Below, in pieces: positions 50,760 through 60,716 of a DNA stretch of 64,000 nucleotides. Under the pieces are notes generated by a model. The model was not told where the DNA came from. It was given only the letters and a program-made list of their open reading frames with translations, and did no database searches. The number at the start of each line of letters is the position of its first letter. Positions within the stretch are counted from its first letter, which is position 1. Source of the stretch: Pseudodesulfovibrio senegalensis (lineage in GTDB: Bacteria > Desulfobacterota > Desulfovibrionia > Desulfovibrionales > Desulfovibrionaceae); assembly GCF_008830225.1 (NCBI RefSeq), contig NZ_WAIE01000001.1, positions 806,001 through 870,000 of the forward strand, given 5' to 3'. Position numbers and translations under genes: made by a program.

Positions 50760-52139
50760 ATGAGCGATACCACCAGTGAACTGGAGCATAAGCCGCAAAG
50801 CGCGTGGAAGGTCTATTCCGCGCCCGGACACCGCGACGCCATGGACGCCATGGCCCGCGAATACGTGGACTTTTTGAGCCGCTGCAAAACCGAGCGGCTG
50901 GTCATGGACTATGTGCGGGAACGGGCTGCAGCCGCCGGGTTCAGCGAGGATTTCTCGGCTGACGCGGTCATGCGTATCCAGCGCGGCAAAACCGGATTTC
51001 TGGCCCGCAAGGGCAAACGCCCGCTTTCCGAAGGGTTTCGCCTTGTGGGCGCACACGCCGACTCCCCGCGTCTGGACCTCAAGCAACGCCCCTTGTACGA
51101 AGACACGGAAATCTGCCTTGCCAAGACCCACTATTACGGCGGCATCCGCAAGTATCAGTGGCTGACCATGCCGCTGGCCATGTATGGCGTGGTGGTCAAA
51201 AAGGACGGGGAAATCGTGCGCATTGCCGTGGGCGACGATCCTGCGGACCCGGTGCTGACCATCACCGATCTTTTGCCGCATCTGGCCTACAAGGAAGTGG
51301 AGAAAAAGGTTTCCGTGGCCTTTGAGGCCGAAAAGCTGAACGTTGTTCTTGGCCAATGCCCGGTCGATTCCGACGGGGAAGACGAAAAAGGCTTGGTCAA
51401 GAAACGGATTCTCACGTTGTTCAACGAGCGGTACGGCATTACCGAGGCCGATTTCATCAGCGCGGAATTGCAGGTGGTTCCGGCTGGTCCGGCCCGGTTT
51501 GTGGGGCTGGATTCCTCGCTTATCGGCGGGTACGGGCAGGATGACCGCTCCAGCGTATTTTGCGGACTGGAGGCATTGTTGGCCGAGACAGAACCGGAAT
51601 ATACGCAGATCGTCCTGTTCTGGGACAAGGAAGAGATCGGTTCGGATGGTGCCACCGGGGCCAAGTCCCTGTTTTTCGAGTACACCCTTGAAGAGCTGGT
51701 GGACGCATGGGAACCGGGAACCCGGCTTTCCCGCGTGATGATGAACGGTCAGGCCCTTTCTGCCGACGTGGCCGCCGCCGTGGACCCGGACCACAAGGAC
51801 GTCCACGAAGAACGCAACGCCGCATACCTCGGGTACGGCCCATGCTTCAACAAGTTCACCGGCCATCGGGGCAAGGTGGCTGCCAACGATGCGCACCCCG
51901 AATTCATTGCCCGCTTGCGCGGTCTGTTTGATGAGGCGGGCATTCCGTGGCAGATGTCCGAACTGGGCAAGGTGGACGCCGGAGGCGGCGGCACCGTGGC
52001 CAAGTATCTGGCCGTGTACGGCATGGACATCATCGACGTGGGCGCTCCGGTGCTTTCCATGCACAGCCCGTTCGAGCTGTGCAGCAAGGCGGACATTTAT
52101 GCCACCACCTTGGCGTTCCGCGAATTCCTGAAATCCTGA
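50760..52139 (+). CDS. M18-family aminopeptidase
   Basis: A 459-residue zinc aminopeptidase of family M18 (ApeA/aspartyl-aminopeptidase type). GAHADSPRLDLKQRPLYE contains the first metal ligand; WDKEEIGSDGATGAKS provides the catalytic Glu and the second metal region; NDAHPEF and GVPVLSMHSP-like DVGAPVLSMHSPFE give the last ligands. It removes N-terminal residues from peptides in the cytoplasm. GGAG lies upstream of ATG 50760, and a strong terminator ends the transcript. It is the third gene in the folC-selA-peptidase series. Confidence 0.92.
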   Translation: MSDTTSELEHKPQSAWKVYSAPGHRDAMDAMAREYVDFLSRCKTERLVMDYVRERAAAAGFSEDFSADAVMRIQRGKTGFLARKGKRPLSEGFRLVGAHADSPRLDLKQRPLYEDTEICLAKTHYYGGIRKYQWLTMPLAMYGVVVKKDGEIVRIAVGDDPADPVLTITDLLPHLAYKEVEKKVSVAFEAEKLNVVLGQCPVDSDGEDEKGLVKKRILTLFNERYGITEADFISAELQVVPAGPARFVGLDSSLIGGYGQDDRSSVFCGLEALLAETEPEYTQIVLFWDKEEIGSDGATGAKSLFFEYTLEELVDAWEPGTRLSRVMMNGQALSADVAAAVDPDHKDVHEERNAAYLGYGPCFNKFTGHRGKVAANDAHPEFIARLRGLFDEAGIPWQMSELGKVDAGGGGTVAKYLAVYGMDIIDVGAPVLSMHSPFELCSKADIYATTLAFREFLKS

Positions 52140-52169
52140 TTCTGCAGAACGGGAACGTGATCAATATGA

Positions 52170-52198
52170 AGCCCCGGCCATAAGGCCGGGGCTTTTTT
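52170..52198 (+). terminator. Terminator after the aminopeptidase
   Basis: GCCCCGGCC, loop ATAA, GGCCGGGGC, then TTTTTT. A canonical intrinsic terminator. Confidence 0.95.
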
Positions 52199-52278
52199 CG
52201 TGGTCATGTAACGGATTGCTCCAGGCCGCCGACTTGCCTTTCATGTCACCAATCCTCAATGCGAAAAGGAAAATGAAC

Positions 52279-52728
52279 ATGAAACGTACTGTATCGTTTG
52301 TCGTTGTGTTGTTGCTTTTTCTGACGGGATGCGCTTCCGGCGGATATTCCGATGGGCGCTCCGGGGGACGTTCCGGCGGGCGTCCTCAGGCCATGGAGCC
52401 GCCCCGCGCCGAAGATCAGCTTGCCGAGCTGCAATCCGTTTTGACTTTGAATCCCGGTCAGGTCGAGAAGATTCGTCCTGTCATCGAAGAACATCATGCG
52501 GAAATGGAGGCCATGTTCGAGCGGGCGCGCAAGGGCGGGCGGTCTGCCATGATGGAACTGCGGGATGAGATCAAGTTGCAGCACGATATCCTGCGCGATG
52601 CCCTTGAACAATTCCTGACTCCGGAACAAATGCAAAAGTATGACCAATTCATGAAGGAAAAGGAGCAGGCGTTTCAACAGCAGGGGCCGGGGCGCGGTGG
52701 TCCGGGCGGCGGGCGCGGCCATATGTGA
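52279..52728 (+). CDS. Spy-like (LTXXQ) periplasmic lipoprotein
   Basis: A 149-residue lipoprotein. The signal peptide ends in the lipobox FLTGC (about residue 15). A Gly/Ser/Arg-rich linker is followed by helices with LTLNPGQVEKIRPVIEEHHAEMEAMFERARKGGRSAMMELRDEIKLQHDILRDALEQFLTPEQMQKY. The paired LTxxQ and LTPEQ elements are those of the Spy/CpxP chaperone group, which binds unfolded or metal-stressed envelope proteins. The tail (GPGRGGPGGGRGHM) is Gly-rich. ATG 52279 is preferred because AAGGA lies 8 nt upstream. Confidence 0.8.
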   Translation: MKRTVSFVVVLLLFLTGCASGGYSDGRSGGRSGGRPQAMEPPRAEDQLAELQSVLTLNPGQVEKIRPVIEEHHAEMEAMFERARKGGRSAMMELRDEIKLQHDILRDALEQFLTPEQMQKYDQFMKEKEQAFQQQGPGRGGPGGGRGHM

Positions 52729-52872
52729 ATTTTTTGTTTGCATGGGCTCAAAAGTCGCGTATGCTTCAATCGAGTCCAAAGGAATGGTTTATGTGTAACT
52801 CCCCAACCAACCTGTAGTCATTTGACCGCGGAGTGTTTTCGGGAAATTCGCAACAAACTTCAGATTCCTTTT

Positions 52873-52909
52873 GAGAGCCCCCGGTTTTTCCGGGGGCCTT
52901 CTCGTTTTT
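52873..52909 (+). terminator. Strong hairpin with T-run upstream of selB
   Basis: GCCCCCGG, loop TTTTT, CCGGGGGC, extended by GAGA/TCTC across a two-base bulge, then GTTTTTG. It lies 145 bp past the lipoprotein stop; the sequence between could be its untranslated tail or a small RNA. Confidence 0.75.
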
Positions 52910-53020
52910 GAAGGCGGGTGCTTTCTTTACTTTGGTTTGCCGTGTTTGCATCTTGAGCAGAAAGCGGGAATCATTTACCATCCCTGTCTGGATTCAAGCC
53001 TGCAAAAGCAAGGAGAGCCA

Positions 53021-54934
53021 ATGCCCGTCGTCATGGGAACCGCCGGTCACATCGACCATGGCAAGACAACGCTGGTCAAGGCGCTTACCGGAATCGATTG
53101 CGACCGACTTTCCGAAGAAAAAAAGCGCGGTATCACCATAGAATTGGGGTTTGCATTCCTTGATTTCGAGGATGGCTCCCGTCTTTCCGTGGTGGACGTG
53201 CCCGGGCACGAAAAGTTCGTCAAGAACATGGTGGCCGGGGCCGCCGGCATTGATTTCGTTCTTCTGGTCATTGCTGCGGACGAAGGCATCATGCCCCAGA
53301 CCCGCGAACATCTGGACATCTGCTCCCTGTTGGGTATCCGCACCGGCATGGTCGCCCTGACCAAGACGGACATGGTGGACGAGGAATGGCTGGAAATGGT
53401 TCAGGAAGAGGTGGTCGCCTACCTTGAGCCGACTTTTTTGTCCGGCTGTGTCATCGTGCCTGTTTCCGGACGCACCGGAGAGGGCGTGGCAGAGCTCAAA
53501 AAGGAATTGGCCGCGCTCAAGGCCGGGTTTGCGGCAAAGCGGCGGTCCGATCTGGCCCGGCTCCCTGTGGACCGCGTCTTCACCATGAAGGGGCACGGCA
53601 CGGTGGTCACCGGAACGCTGGTTTCCGGCTCCTTGCAGGTGGGCGAGGACGTGCAGCTTTTTCCCGATGACCGCACCGCCCGGGTTCGCGGTTTGCAGTC
53701 CCATGGAATAAGTGTGGAGCAGGCTCCGGCAGGACGGCGCACGGCCGTCAATCTTCAGGGCGTGGACGTGGCCGATATGCAGCGCGGACAGGTGCTGGCG
53801 CGTCCGGGCACGCTTTTTCCTCATGACAGCTGGGTGGTGGAGCTTTCCTTGCTGGAATCGTCGCCCCTGCCGCTCAAGCACCGCAAGGAAATTCATTTTC
53901 ACCACGGCGCGCGGGAGGTTCTGGCCAGAATCCATTTGTTGGACCGCGACAAGCTCATGCCGGGCGAGACCGCCATTTGCCAGATGCGTTTTCCCACTCC
54001 GTTGGCGGGCGTATATGGCGACAGGGTGGTCCTGCGCTCGTTCTCGCCGCTGCGGACCATTGCGGGCGGCCGCATCCTCAGCCCGTCCGCACATGCCATC
54101 AAGCGTTTTTCCCCGGCTGTGGACGGCCTTGCCGCGTTGACTTCCGATTCCCCGGAGGAGGTCATTCTTGGCCAGCTTGGTCTGGCCGGAGCCAATGGTG
54201 TGAGTTTTGCCGAACTCATGACCATGTCCGACCTTGAGTCCAAGGCGCTGGAAAAGCATTTGGGCACCATGGCCGGACAGCAAAAGGTCGCCCTGTTCGA
54301 CAAGGAGGAGCGTCGGTATGTGTCCGGTGCGCTTGTTGCCGGATTGCAGGATTCCCTGCTGGCGTTTTTGGCCGATTTCCATGCCCGCGAATCCATGAAG
54401 CCCGGCATGGCGCGGGGCGAGATAGCCTCGTCATGGGGCAGAGGCTTGCCCGCCAAATTGTTTCACCTCGTGGTGGAGCGGCTCGTGAAAAAGGGCGACG
54501 TGGTGGCGGACCAGCAGGTTTTGCGGCTCAAGGATCACAAGGTCTCGTTGGCTTCGGACACCGAGCTTGTGCGCGAGACCCTGTTGCGGGCTTATGAAAA
54601 GGGCGGCATTCGTCCGCCCAATCTCAAGGACGCGCTGGAACCAACGGGCATGAGTCCGCGCGAGGCCGCGCCCGTATTGCAGGTGCTGCGAGATCAGGGC
54701 GAGTTGGTCAGGATCAACGAGGACATGTATTACCATGCCCCTGCGCTGGAAGACCTCAAAAACCGCGTGCGGGGCTTTCTTGCCGACCATGAGGAGATGA
54801 GCGCACGCGATTTCAAGGACATGACCGACCTGAGCCGCAAGTTCATCATTCCGGTGCTGGAATTTTTCGACAAGGAAAAGCTGACCGTGCGCGTGGGCGA
54901 CGTGCGTCATCTGCGCAAGGGGACGTCTTCGTGA
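53021..54934 (+). CDS. selB: Selenocysteine-specific translation elongation factor SelB
   Basis: A 637-residue GTPase that delivers Sec-tRNA to UGA codons marked by a SECIS element. The G1 motif [12 protein letters not shown] is at residues 6-17, then [11 protein letters not shown] (switch I), [16 protein letters not shown] (G3) and TKTD (G4). The middle is EF-Tu domains 2-3; the C-terminus has the winged-helix repeats that bind the SECIS RNA ([20 protein letters not shown] and [26 protein letters not shown]). ATG 53021 has AAGGAG nearby. The partner selA is 2.3 kb upstream. Confidence 0.97.
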   Translation: MPVVMGTAGHIDHGKTTLVKALTGIDCDRLSEEKKRGITIELGFAFLDFEDGSRLSVVDVPGHEKFVKNMVAGAAGIDFVLLVIAADEGIMPQTREHLDICSLLGIRTGMVALTKTDMVDEEWLEMVQEEVVAYLEPTFLSGCVIVPVSGRTGEGVAELKKELAALKAGFAAKRRSDLARLPVDRVFTMKGHGTVVTGTLVSGSLQVGEDVQLFPDDRTARVRGLQSHGISVEQAPAGRRTAVNLQGVDVADMQRGQVLARPGTLFPHDSWVVELSLLESSPLPLKHRKEIHFHHGAREVLARIHLLDRDKLMPGETAICQMRFPTPLAGVYGDRVVLRSFSPLRTIAGGRILSPSAHAIKRFSPAVDGLAALTSDSPEEVILGQLGLAGANGVSFAELMTMSDLESKALEKHLGTMAGQQKVALFDKEERRYVSGALVAGLQDSLLAFLADFHARESMKPGMARGEIASSWGRGLPAKLFHLVVERLVKKGDVVADQQVLRLKDHKVSLASDTELVRETLLRAYEKGGIRPPNLKDALEPTGMSPREAAPVLQVLRDQGELVRINEDMYYHAPALEDLKNRVRGFLADHEEMSARDFKDMTDLSRKFIIPVLEFFDKEKLTVRVGDVRHLRKGTSS

Positions 54935-54984
54935 GAGGCAGGCCGGGCATAATGCTTGACACCATGGTGGGCAGATTTTAGGCC

Positions 54985-55743
54985 ATGTATATCATGAATT
55001 GTGTGTGCAAACAGCTATGTATTTTGGCCCTGTGCCTTGTGGTAGCCGGTTGCGGCGCGCGCCGCAGTGCCGGCCAGGCCGATTCCGGCCCCAAGGCCGA
55101 CCTTGCCCAGCAGGTCGTGGACAAGTCTGTGCGCGCAATGGAAGATTTCATGAAGCGCGATCCTGATCACGGGGTCGCGTTTCTTGTTGAGAACGCTGCC
55201 GGAATCATGATTTTTCCCTCGGTAGGCAAGGTCGGTTTCGTGGCGGCCTTTGAAGGCGGCACCGGCGTTGCCTGCGCGCACACGGACCGGGGGTGGAGTT
55301 ACCCCTCGTTCATGGCTTTGAGCGGGGCTTCGGTGGGCTTGCAGGCGGGAATCAAAGGTGGAGCCGTTGTGTTGGTATTCCTGAGCCGGGAACTGTTCGA
55401 AGACGCGCTGGCGGGTGGCGTTTCCTACAAGCTGCGCGGCGGCCTGACCATCTGGAACCTGAGCGACGGCAACACGCCGTGGGGATTGACCCGCGAACTG
55501 GACACCGTGCTGCTCACCGATTGGGACGGCTTTTACGCCGGGGCTTCGCTGGGCGGGGCCGGGCTGGCCGGACGTACTCCATTGAATGAAGCCTATTACG
55601 GTGTGAACGGCATTGACGCCGGGGATATTCTCTTTCACTCCCGGCACGTGAATTTCGGAGCGGACAGCCTTCGCGGGCTTCTGGACTCCATGCATTTGGA
55701 GCAAAACAAAAAGGACGGAATGTTTGTCATTCCGTCCTCTTGA
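54985..55743 (+). CDS. SYLF/YSC84-domain lipid-binding lipoprotein
   Basis: A 252-residue exported protein. A signal peptide with the lipobox VVAGC (about residue 23) is followed by a SYLF domain: FLVENAAGIMIFPSVGKVGFV, AHTDRGWSYPSFMALSGASVGLQAGIKGGAVVLVFLSRELFEDAL and GWxFYAGASLGGAGLAGR-type sequence. SYLF domains bind phosphoinositides in eukaryotes; bacterial members are lipoproteins of unknown function. An ATG nine bases downstream (54994) is the alternative start. Its last codons (GMFVIPSS) and stop overlap the hairpin that terminates tRNA-His on the other strand. Confidence 0.85.
   Translation: MYIMNCVCKQLCILALCLVVAGCGARRSAGQADSGPKADLAQQVVDKSVRAMEDFMKRDPDHGVAFLVENAAGIMIFPSVGKVGFVAAFEGGTGVACAHTDRGWSYPSFMALSGASVGLQAGIKGGAVVLVFLSRELFEDALAGGVSYKLRGGLTIWNLSDGNTPWGLTRELDTVLLTDWDGFYAGASLGGAGLAGRTPLNEAYYGVNGIDAGDILFHSRHVNFGADSLRGLLDSMHLEQNKKDGMFVIPSS
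55704..55738 (-). terminator. Terminator of tRNA-His inside the SYLF coding sequence
   Basis: AGGACGGAATG (55712-55722) and CATTCCGTCCT (55728-55738) pair perfectly; on the minus strand TTTTTGTTTTG follows. It lies wholly within the 3' codons of the SYLF gene. Confidence 0.9.
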
Positions 55744-55749
55744 TTCCAC

Positions 55750-55825
55750 TGGGGTGAGTGATGGGACTTGAACCCACGGCCACTTGGGCCACAACCAAGT
55801 GCTCTACCAACTGAGCTACACCCAC
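55750..55825 (-). tRNA. tRNA-His (anticodon GTG)
   Basis: A complete cloverleaf on the minus strand. The acceptor GTGGGTG pairs with CACTCAC (one G-T), the anticodon stem CTTGG/CCAAG holds loop TTGTGGC (GTG), and the T-arm has GTTCAAGTC. The encoded C73 and CCA end at 55750, and G at 55826 supplies the histidine-specific G-1. It ends in the terminator at 55704-55738. Confidence 0.97.
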
Positions 55826-55839
55826 CGTGTGAGGGGGTA

Positions 55840-55868
55840 CGTTTATCCAACTCGCCCTTGATGGTCAA
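55840..55868 (-). promoter_or_regulatory. Promoter of tRNA-His
   Basis: On the minus strand: TTGACC (55863-55868), 17 bp, TAAACG (55840-55845), with GCTTGACC as in the tRNA-Arg promoter. It runs back toward murA, whose leader it overlaps. Confidence 0.7.
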
Positions 55869-55897
55869 GCAAAGAAAACAAAAAAAAGGAAAAATAC

Positions 55898-57148
55898 ATG
55901 GATAAGTTGATTGTGGAAGGTGGTGTTCCGTTGCATGGACGGATTACCGTGAGCGGTTCCAAGAACGCGGCCCTGCCCATTCTCATGGCCTGTCTGCTGG
56001 CCGAAGGGCCTGTGGCGCTTTCCAATGTTCCGCGGCTGCGCGATATTCATACCTCACTCCGTTTGCTGGACATCCTGGGTTGCGAAACCGAGTTTTCCGG
56101 CAACGAGGCTACCTCCTGCGTCACCAATCTCAGCCCGGAAGCCCCGTATGATCTGGTCAAGACCATGCGCGCGTCCGTGTTGTGCCTTGGCCCGCTGCTG
56201 GCGCGTCTGGGCGAGGCCCGGGTGGCCCTGCCGGGCGGTTGCGCCATCGGTGCCCGGCCTGTGGACCTTCACCTCAAGGGACTGGAGCGCATGGGGGCCG
56301 AGTTCGAATTGACCGAAGGATACATCCTCGGCAAAAGCGGTCGCCTCAAGGGCGCGCACATCACCTTTGATTTTCCCACGGTGGGCGGCACGGAAAACCT
56401 GCTTATGGCCGCAAGCCTTGCCGAGGGCGAGACAATTCTTGAAAACGCGGCCCGCGAGCCCGAGGTCACGGACCTTGCCAACTTTCTCAATGCCATGGGC
56501 GCCAAGATCACCGGGCAGGGGACCAGCGTGCTCCGCGTGCAGGGCGTGGAAAAACTGACCGGCTGCTCGTACCGGGTCATGCCGGACCGCATTGAGGCCG
56601 GAACATATCTGGTGGCGGCCGCCATTACCGGCGGGGAATTGGAAGTGGCGGATTGCCCGTTTCAGGAGCTGGACGCGGTGAGCTACAAGTTGCGCGAGAT
56701 GGGTGTTTGGCTCGAGGAACGGGATGACCATGTGTTGGTTCGTCCAGAAGGGCGCATTCGGGGCGTGGACGTGGTCACCCAGCCGTATCCGGGATTCCCC
56801 ACGGACATGCAGGCCCAGCTCATGGCCCTGATGTGCGTTGCGGACGGCACCGGCTCCATCGAGGAAAAGATTTTTGAGAATCGTTTCATGCACGTTCAGG
56901 AATTGGCGCGGCTCGGTGCCAACATTACCCTGAAAGGACGTATGGGCATCGTGCGCGGCGTGGATCAGCTTGTGGGCGCGCAGGTCATGGCTTCGGATCT
57001 GCGGGCTTCGGCCTCACTGGTTTTGGCCGGTTTGGCCGCTTCGGGCAGGACCGAAATATCCCGCATCTATCATCTGGATCGCGGCTATGAAGGCATAGAG
57101 GACAAGCTCTCTGGCGTTGGCGCGCGTATCTGGAGGGAAAAGGAATAG
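55898..57148 (+). CDS. murA: UDP-N-acetylglucosamine 1-carboxyvinyltransferase
   Basis: A 416-residue MurA that transfers enolpyruvate from PEP to UDP-GlcNAc, the first step of peptidoglycan synthesis. Lys22 lies in SGSKNAALP and the catalytic Cys115 in the [11 protein letters not shown] loop, at the same number as in E. coli. [16 protein letters not shown] and [15 protein letters not shown] are also family motifs. A Cys at 115 predicts fosfomycin sensitivity at the target level. AAAGGA precedes the ATG. comEC starts immediately downstream. Confidence 0.97.
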   Translation: MDKLIVEGGVPLHGRITVSGSKNAALPILMACLLAEGPVALSNVPRLRDIHTSLRLLDILGCETEFSGNEATSCVTNLSPEAPYDLVKTMRASVLCLGPLLARLGEARVALPGGCAIGARPVDLHLKGLERMGAEFELTEGYILGKSGRLKGAHITFDFPTVGGTENLLMAASLAEGETILENAAREPEVTDLANFLNAMGAKITGQGTSVLRVQGVEKLTGCSYRVMPDRIEAGTYLVAAAITGGELEVADCPFQELDAVSYKLREMGVWLEERDDHVLVRPEGRIRGVDVVTQPYPGFPTDMQAQLMALMCVADGTGSIEEKIFENRFMHVQELARLGANITLKGRMGIVRGVDQLVGAQVMASDLRASASLVLAGLAASGRTEISRIYHLDRGYEGIEDKLSGVGARIWREKE

Positions 57149-57149
57149 C

Positions 57150-59597
57150 ATGGCCCATGGCCGTTCTTCCATAACGTTGCAAACGGACCTGCCCGGGCTG
57201 CTGCCTTGGCAGGTCTTTTTTTTGTCGTTGGTGTTTGGCGTCATGGCTGTTCGGTATCCTGTTGCCGCTCTCGTCGCCTGGTTTTGCCTTGGAGCAGTGG
57301 ACCATTTGTTGCGGTACGGCCGTTTTTTTTCGGGCCGGTGGTGGGCGTGTCTGTTGCTGGCGTTGCTGTCCGGTTTTGTTGTCGGCACCCTGTCATTGCC
57401 TGCTCCTGCGCCGCCTGTTCCCGAATGGATGGAGCAACGCCGTATGGTTACGCTTTCCGGTGTTGTTGATCAGGTGGTGACCCGCCCGGAGCACAAACTG
57501 AAGATCGTGCTTGAGGATATCGCATGCATTGTGCCGCAGGGGGAGCGGGAAACACTTGCCGGGAAGTTGGTCTGGACGTGGCAATATCCCGGGCATCGGC
57601 CCGAACCCGGGCAGCGTGTGCGTTTACATGTTCGGCCGCGTCCGGTGCGTGGGTTTCGTAACGCGGGCGTGTGGGATTATGCGTGGTACTGGCGGTTGCG
57701 CGGAGTTTACTGGCAGGCGTGGACCCGGGGGAAGCGCAATGCTCCACAATGGGGACCGGCTCCGCAAAATGTTTCATGGGCTGTTCGGGAGAAGGTCGGC
57801 ATGACGGTGCGTACCGCCGTGCCCGAAACGCAGGGCGGGGCCTTGGTGCATGCCCTGCTGACCGGGGACAGAAGCCAACTGAGCACAAAAACGGTTCGGG
57901 CCATGCGCCGGGCCGGACTTTCGCATACCCTTGCCCTTTCCGGCCTGCATGTGGGGTTCATGGCACTCATGGGTGTGGGGCTTGCCTTCATGGGGGGATG
58001 GGTTTGGCCGGATATCTATCTGCATGTGCCACGGCCCCGTCTGGCCGTTCTCCTGGCTGCGCCACTGGTGTTTTTTTATGTCTGGCTTGGCCAGCCTTCA
58101 GCGTCCCTGTTGCGGGCTGGGATCATGTTTGGCTTTTGGGGAGCCCTGTTGTGGGCCGGTCGTGGCCGCGTATTGCTGGACGGACTGTTTGCGGCTCTGG
58201 CCGTGCTTGTTCTGTTCGATCCCACGTCCGTTTTCGATTTGAGCATGCAAATGTCCGGCGTTGCCGTGGCAGGTATCGCCGTATTGTTTCCGTTGTCGTT
58301 GCACATGCTGCCTTCGGGGCATGGCCTTTTCTCGCGCGTGTTCCGTTGGGCCGGGGCCCTTCTGTGCATCAGCGTTTGCGCCAATCTTGCCTTGTTGCCG
58401 CTCCTCTCGTGGAATTTCGGCATGGTGGCGCTCAATCCTTTGTTGAATCTGGTCTGGATTCCGCTTCTTGGATGTGCGGTCATGCCGCTGGGGGTGCTTG
58501 GAACCCTTTGTTCGCTTGTTTTCGGGTGGACTCTGCCATTGGTTTTTTCTGCGCGGATAGCCGACGGCATGCTGAAAATGTTATACTATGCGGGAGATTC
58601 GGGTTTTTCTCCTCTGGTGGCAGTGTTGCGTCCTCTCTGGCCTGAAATTCTGGGATTTGCCTTGTTGATGCTCGGAATGCTGATTGCCGTGCGCCGTGCC
58701 GGACACAGGAGTTTGCCGGTCATGGGGGTGGCCGGGCTTGTGCTGCTGGTCGGTCCCCATTGGCAGGTTGCCATGCACGATGCGCAGGATAGGGCGAGTC
58801 TGACCATGCTGGACGTGGGGCAGGGACAGGCCGTGTTGGTGTCGTTGCCCGGTGGACGGCGGTATCTCGTGGATGGGGGCGGTACTGCCAGCCGCACTTT
58901 TGACATCGGCGAGGCGGTGGTCGGTCCTTTCCTTTCCGGTGGTCGCGCGCCTCGGTTGGAAGGCGTATTGTTGTCCCATTCCGACTATGACCACTCGCAG
59001 GGGTTGTGTCACATTCTCGAATATTTTGATGTGAACGTGCTGTACGCCAATAGGCCGTTGCCTTCCGGAAGCACCGGGCAGCGCATGCAGGCCGCTGTCA
59101 GCAGGGCCGGGCTGGTTGCCCGGGGCCTGTATGCCGGTGGGCGCATTGAACTCGGCAACGGCTATTCTTTTGAGTGTTTCAATCCGGTGGGCGACTCCGT
59201 ATCGGCTTCGGTCAATGACCGTTCTCAGGTTGTGCGTCTGGAGTGCGAAGGGCGGGGACTGGCTCTTTTGTGTGGCGACGTGGAATCACCGGTGTTGGAG
59301 AGGCTGGCCCGTGGGACGAATGATTTGAGGTGTTCTGTTCTGGTTGTGCCGCATCACGGCAGCAGGGGCAGCTTGGCCCCTGCGTTTTATGACGTGGTGG
59401 GGGCGCGATACGCTGTCTGTTCATGCGGGTATCTCAATCGGTATGGTTTTCCAGCAAAGGATGTTGTCCGCGCATTGCAGCGGCGAGGTACTGCATTGTG
59501 GACCACGGCGGATTGCGGCATGATTCGGGTAACGTGGCCACGGGGCAATGCCGGGAACATGAACATGTGGTTCGAGGCCGGGGCAGGAGTCAAATAA
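57150..59597 (+). CDS. comEC: ComEC/Rec2-family DNA uptake channel
   Basis: An 815-residue membrane protein. An N-terminal region with helices and an OB-like fold is followed by the competence domain with about nine more helices (GLSHTLALSGLHVGFMALMGVG and LGQPSASLLRAGIMFGFWGALLW), then a metallo-beta-lactamase domain with LLSHSDYDHSQG. This is the channel that pulls single-stranded DNA across the inner membrane during transformation. ATG 57150 follows GGAGGG and the murA stop codon by 1 nt; an earlier TTG frame lacks support. Other competence genes are not in the window. Confidence 0.92.
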   Translation: MAHGRSSITLQTDLPGLLPWQVFFLSLVFGVMAVRYPVAALVAWFCLGAVDHLLRYGRFFSGRWWACLLLALLSGFVVGTLSLPAPAPPVPEWMEQRRMVTLSGVVDQVVTRPEHKLKIVLEDIACIVPQGERETLAGKLVWTWQYPGHRPEPGQRVRLHVRPRPVRGFRNAGVWDYAWYWRLRGVYWQAWTRGKRNAPQWGPAPQNVSWAVREKVGMTVRTAVPETQGGALVHALLTGDRSQLSTKTVRAMRRAGLSHTLALSGLHVGFMALMGVGLAFMGGWVWPDIYLHVPRPRLAVLLAAPLVFFYVWLGQPSASLLRAGIMFGFWGALLWAGRGRVLLDGLFAALAVLVLFDPTSVFDLSMQMSGVAVAGIAVLFPLSLHMLPSGHGLFSRVFRWAGALLCISVCANLALLPLLSWNFGMVALNPLLNLVWIPLLGCAVMPLGVLGTLCSLVFGWTLPLVFSARIADGMLKMLYYAGDSGFSPLVAVLRPLWPEILGFALLMLGMLIAVRRAGHRSLPVMGVAGLVLLVGPHWQVAMHDAQDRASLTMLDVGQGQAVLVSLPGGRRYLVDGGGTASRTFDIGEAVVGPFLSGGRAPRLEGVLLSHSDYDHSQGLCHILEYFDVNVLYANRPLPSGSTGQRMQAAVSRAGLVARGLYAGGRIELGNGYSFECFNPVGDSVSASVNDRSQVVRLECEGRGLALLCGDVESPVLERLARGTNDLRCSVLVVPHHGSRGSLAPAFYDVVGARYAVCSCGYLNRYGFPAKDVVRALQRRGTALWTTADCGMIRVTWPRGNAGNMNMWFEAGAGVK

Positions 59598-59707
59598 TGC
59601 CGGGTAGGCGGAAGAGGTTTTTTTACGGCCCATTCGGGCGGCGCTTGTAGGCCTTTGGTTCTTGGGGTACCTTTGTCCGGAACGGAAAAAATCAGGGAAG
59701 CGTGTTG

Positions 59708-60565
59708 ATGCAAGACGGATTGGAGTCGATTCGTGATGCCGTGGAACGGGTGCCTGCTTTGCATTCAAGTGTGCGAACGCTGATGCGCATGTCGGGCGGC
59801 GAGGTGTATCCGCGACTGGATCTGGTCGAGGCAATTGACAGTGATCCCGTCTTTTCCCTGAAGATACTGCGATTGGCCAATTCCTGTTTTTTCGGCATGC
59901 CGCAGGAAATGACCTCGATCCGGCAGGTCGGCGTGCTGCTGGGCATGGGAATGCTGCAAAGCGTTGCCCTCGGTCTTGCGGTTATTGCGGCCATTCCTTC
60001 CGGAACATTCCGCGATATGAACATGGGAGCATTTTGGCTCCATTCCCTTGCCACGGCCACTGCCGCGGGCATGCTGGCCCGAAAACTTGGAGCAGGCCAT
60101 GAGGAACGGGGCGACTGTTTCACGGCCGGTTTGCTGCACGATCTGGGCAAGATCGTCTTCGCCCTGTTCATGCCCGATGAATACCGAGCTGTGATGAAGT
60201 ACGCCATGGAACCGGATGTGGATATCTGCCGTGCGGAGCGCGAGATATTGGGGTGCGACCATGCGCAGGCTGGTGAATTGCTGGCCCGTCATTGGGATTT
60301 GCCGGAACGGATATGCGGCGTGATTGCCCACCATCATTCCCCGGATGAGGTCTCCGGTTCCCAGTTGCTGGATTGTGTTTTTGCCGCCGACCAGATCAGC
60401 AAGCGGCTTTCGTTCGGAACAGCCGGGAATTATGAAGTCGAATCCTTGCCTGCACGCATGGAAGAACGGTTCGGCATGGGATTGCAGGGAATCGTGGAGG
60501 ACCTTTCCGGCCTGGACGAGGCTGTGGATGCTTCACGCATATTCATCAAATTGGGGGGCGGCTGA
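59708..60565 (+). CDS. HDOD-domain signalling protein
   Basis: A 285-residue protein with one HDOD domain: PALHSSVRTLMRMSGGEVYPRLDLVEAIDSDPVFSLKILRLANSCFFGMP, then a GLLHDLGKIVFALFM segment that keeps the HD pair, and later AHHHSPDE. HDOD proteins are linked to chemotaxis, biofilm and second-messenger regulation; many have lost hydrolase activity, but this one keeps several histidines. ATG 59708 has AGGGA about 9 nt upstream. It lies in front of a beta-lactamase-fold protein and a CheY-like protein. Confidence 0.82.
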   Translation: MQDGLESIRDAVERVPALHSSVRTLMRMSGGEVYPRLDLVEAIDSDPVFSLKILRLANSCFFGMPQEMTSIRQVGVLLGMGMLQSVALGLAVIAAIPSGTFRDMNMGAFWLHSLATATAAGMLARKLGAGHEERGDCFTAGLLHDLGKIVFALFMPDEYRAVMKYAMEPDVDICRAEREILGCDHAQAGELLARHWDLPERICGVIAHHHSPDEVSGSQLLDCVFAADQISKRLSFGTAGNYEVESLPARMEERFGMGLQGIVEDLSGLDEAVDASRIFIKLGGG

Positions 60566-60716
60566 CAGTTGCCCCTGACAGGCTGTATCCGTTTCTAATG
60601 CTGTTTACATGGTGCCGCCCCGAGGGTATTCGCCATGTTCATACAGGTTTTTTTGTTTTTTGGCAGTTGTCCAGACCTGTCGTGGTCGTGTGTCTTGTTG
60701 CTGACGGAGCGTGTTC

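Noticed and set aside
49289-52064. Long minus-strand open frames across selA and the aminopeptidase
   Set aside because: His/Gly-rich shadows with no start signals.
52729-53020. tRNA-Sec gene in the gap before selB
   Set aside because: No cloverleaf with a TCA anticodon and long variable arm could be built from this sequence.
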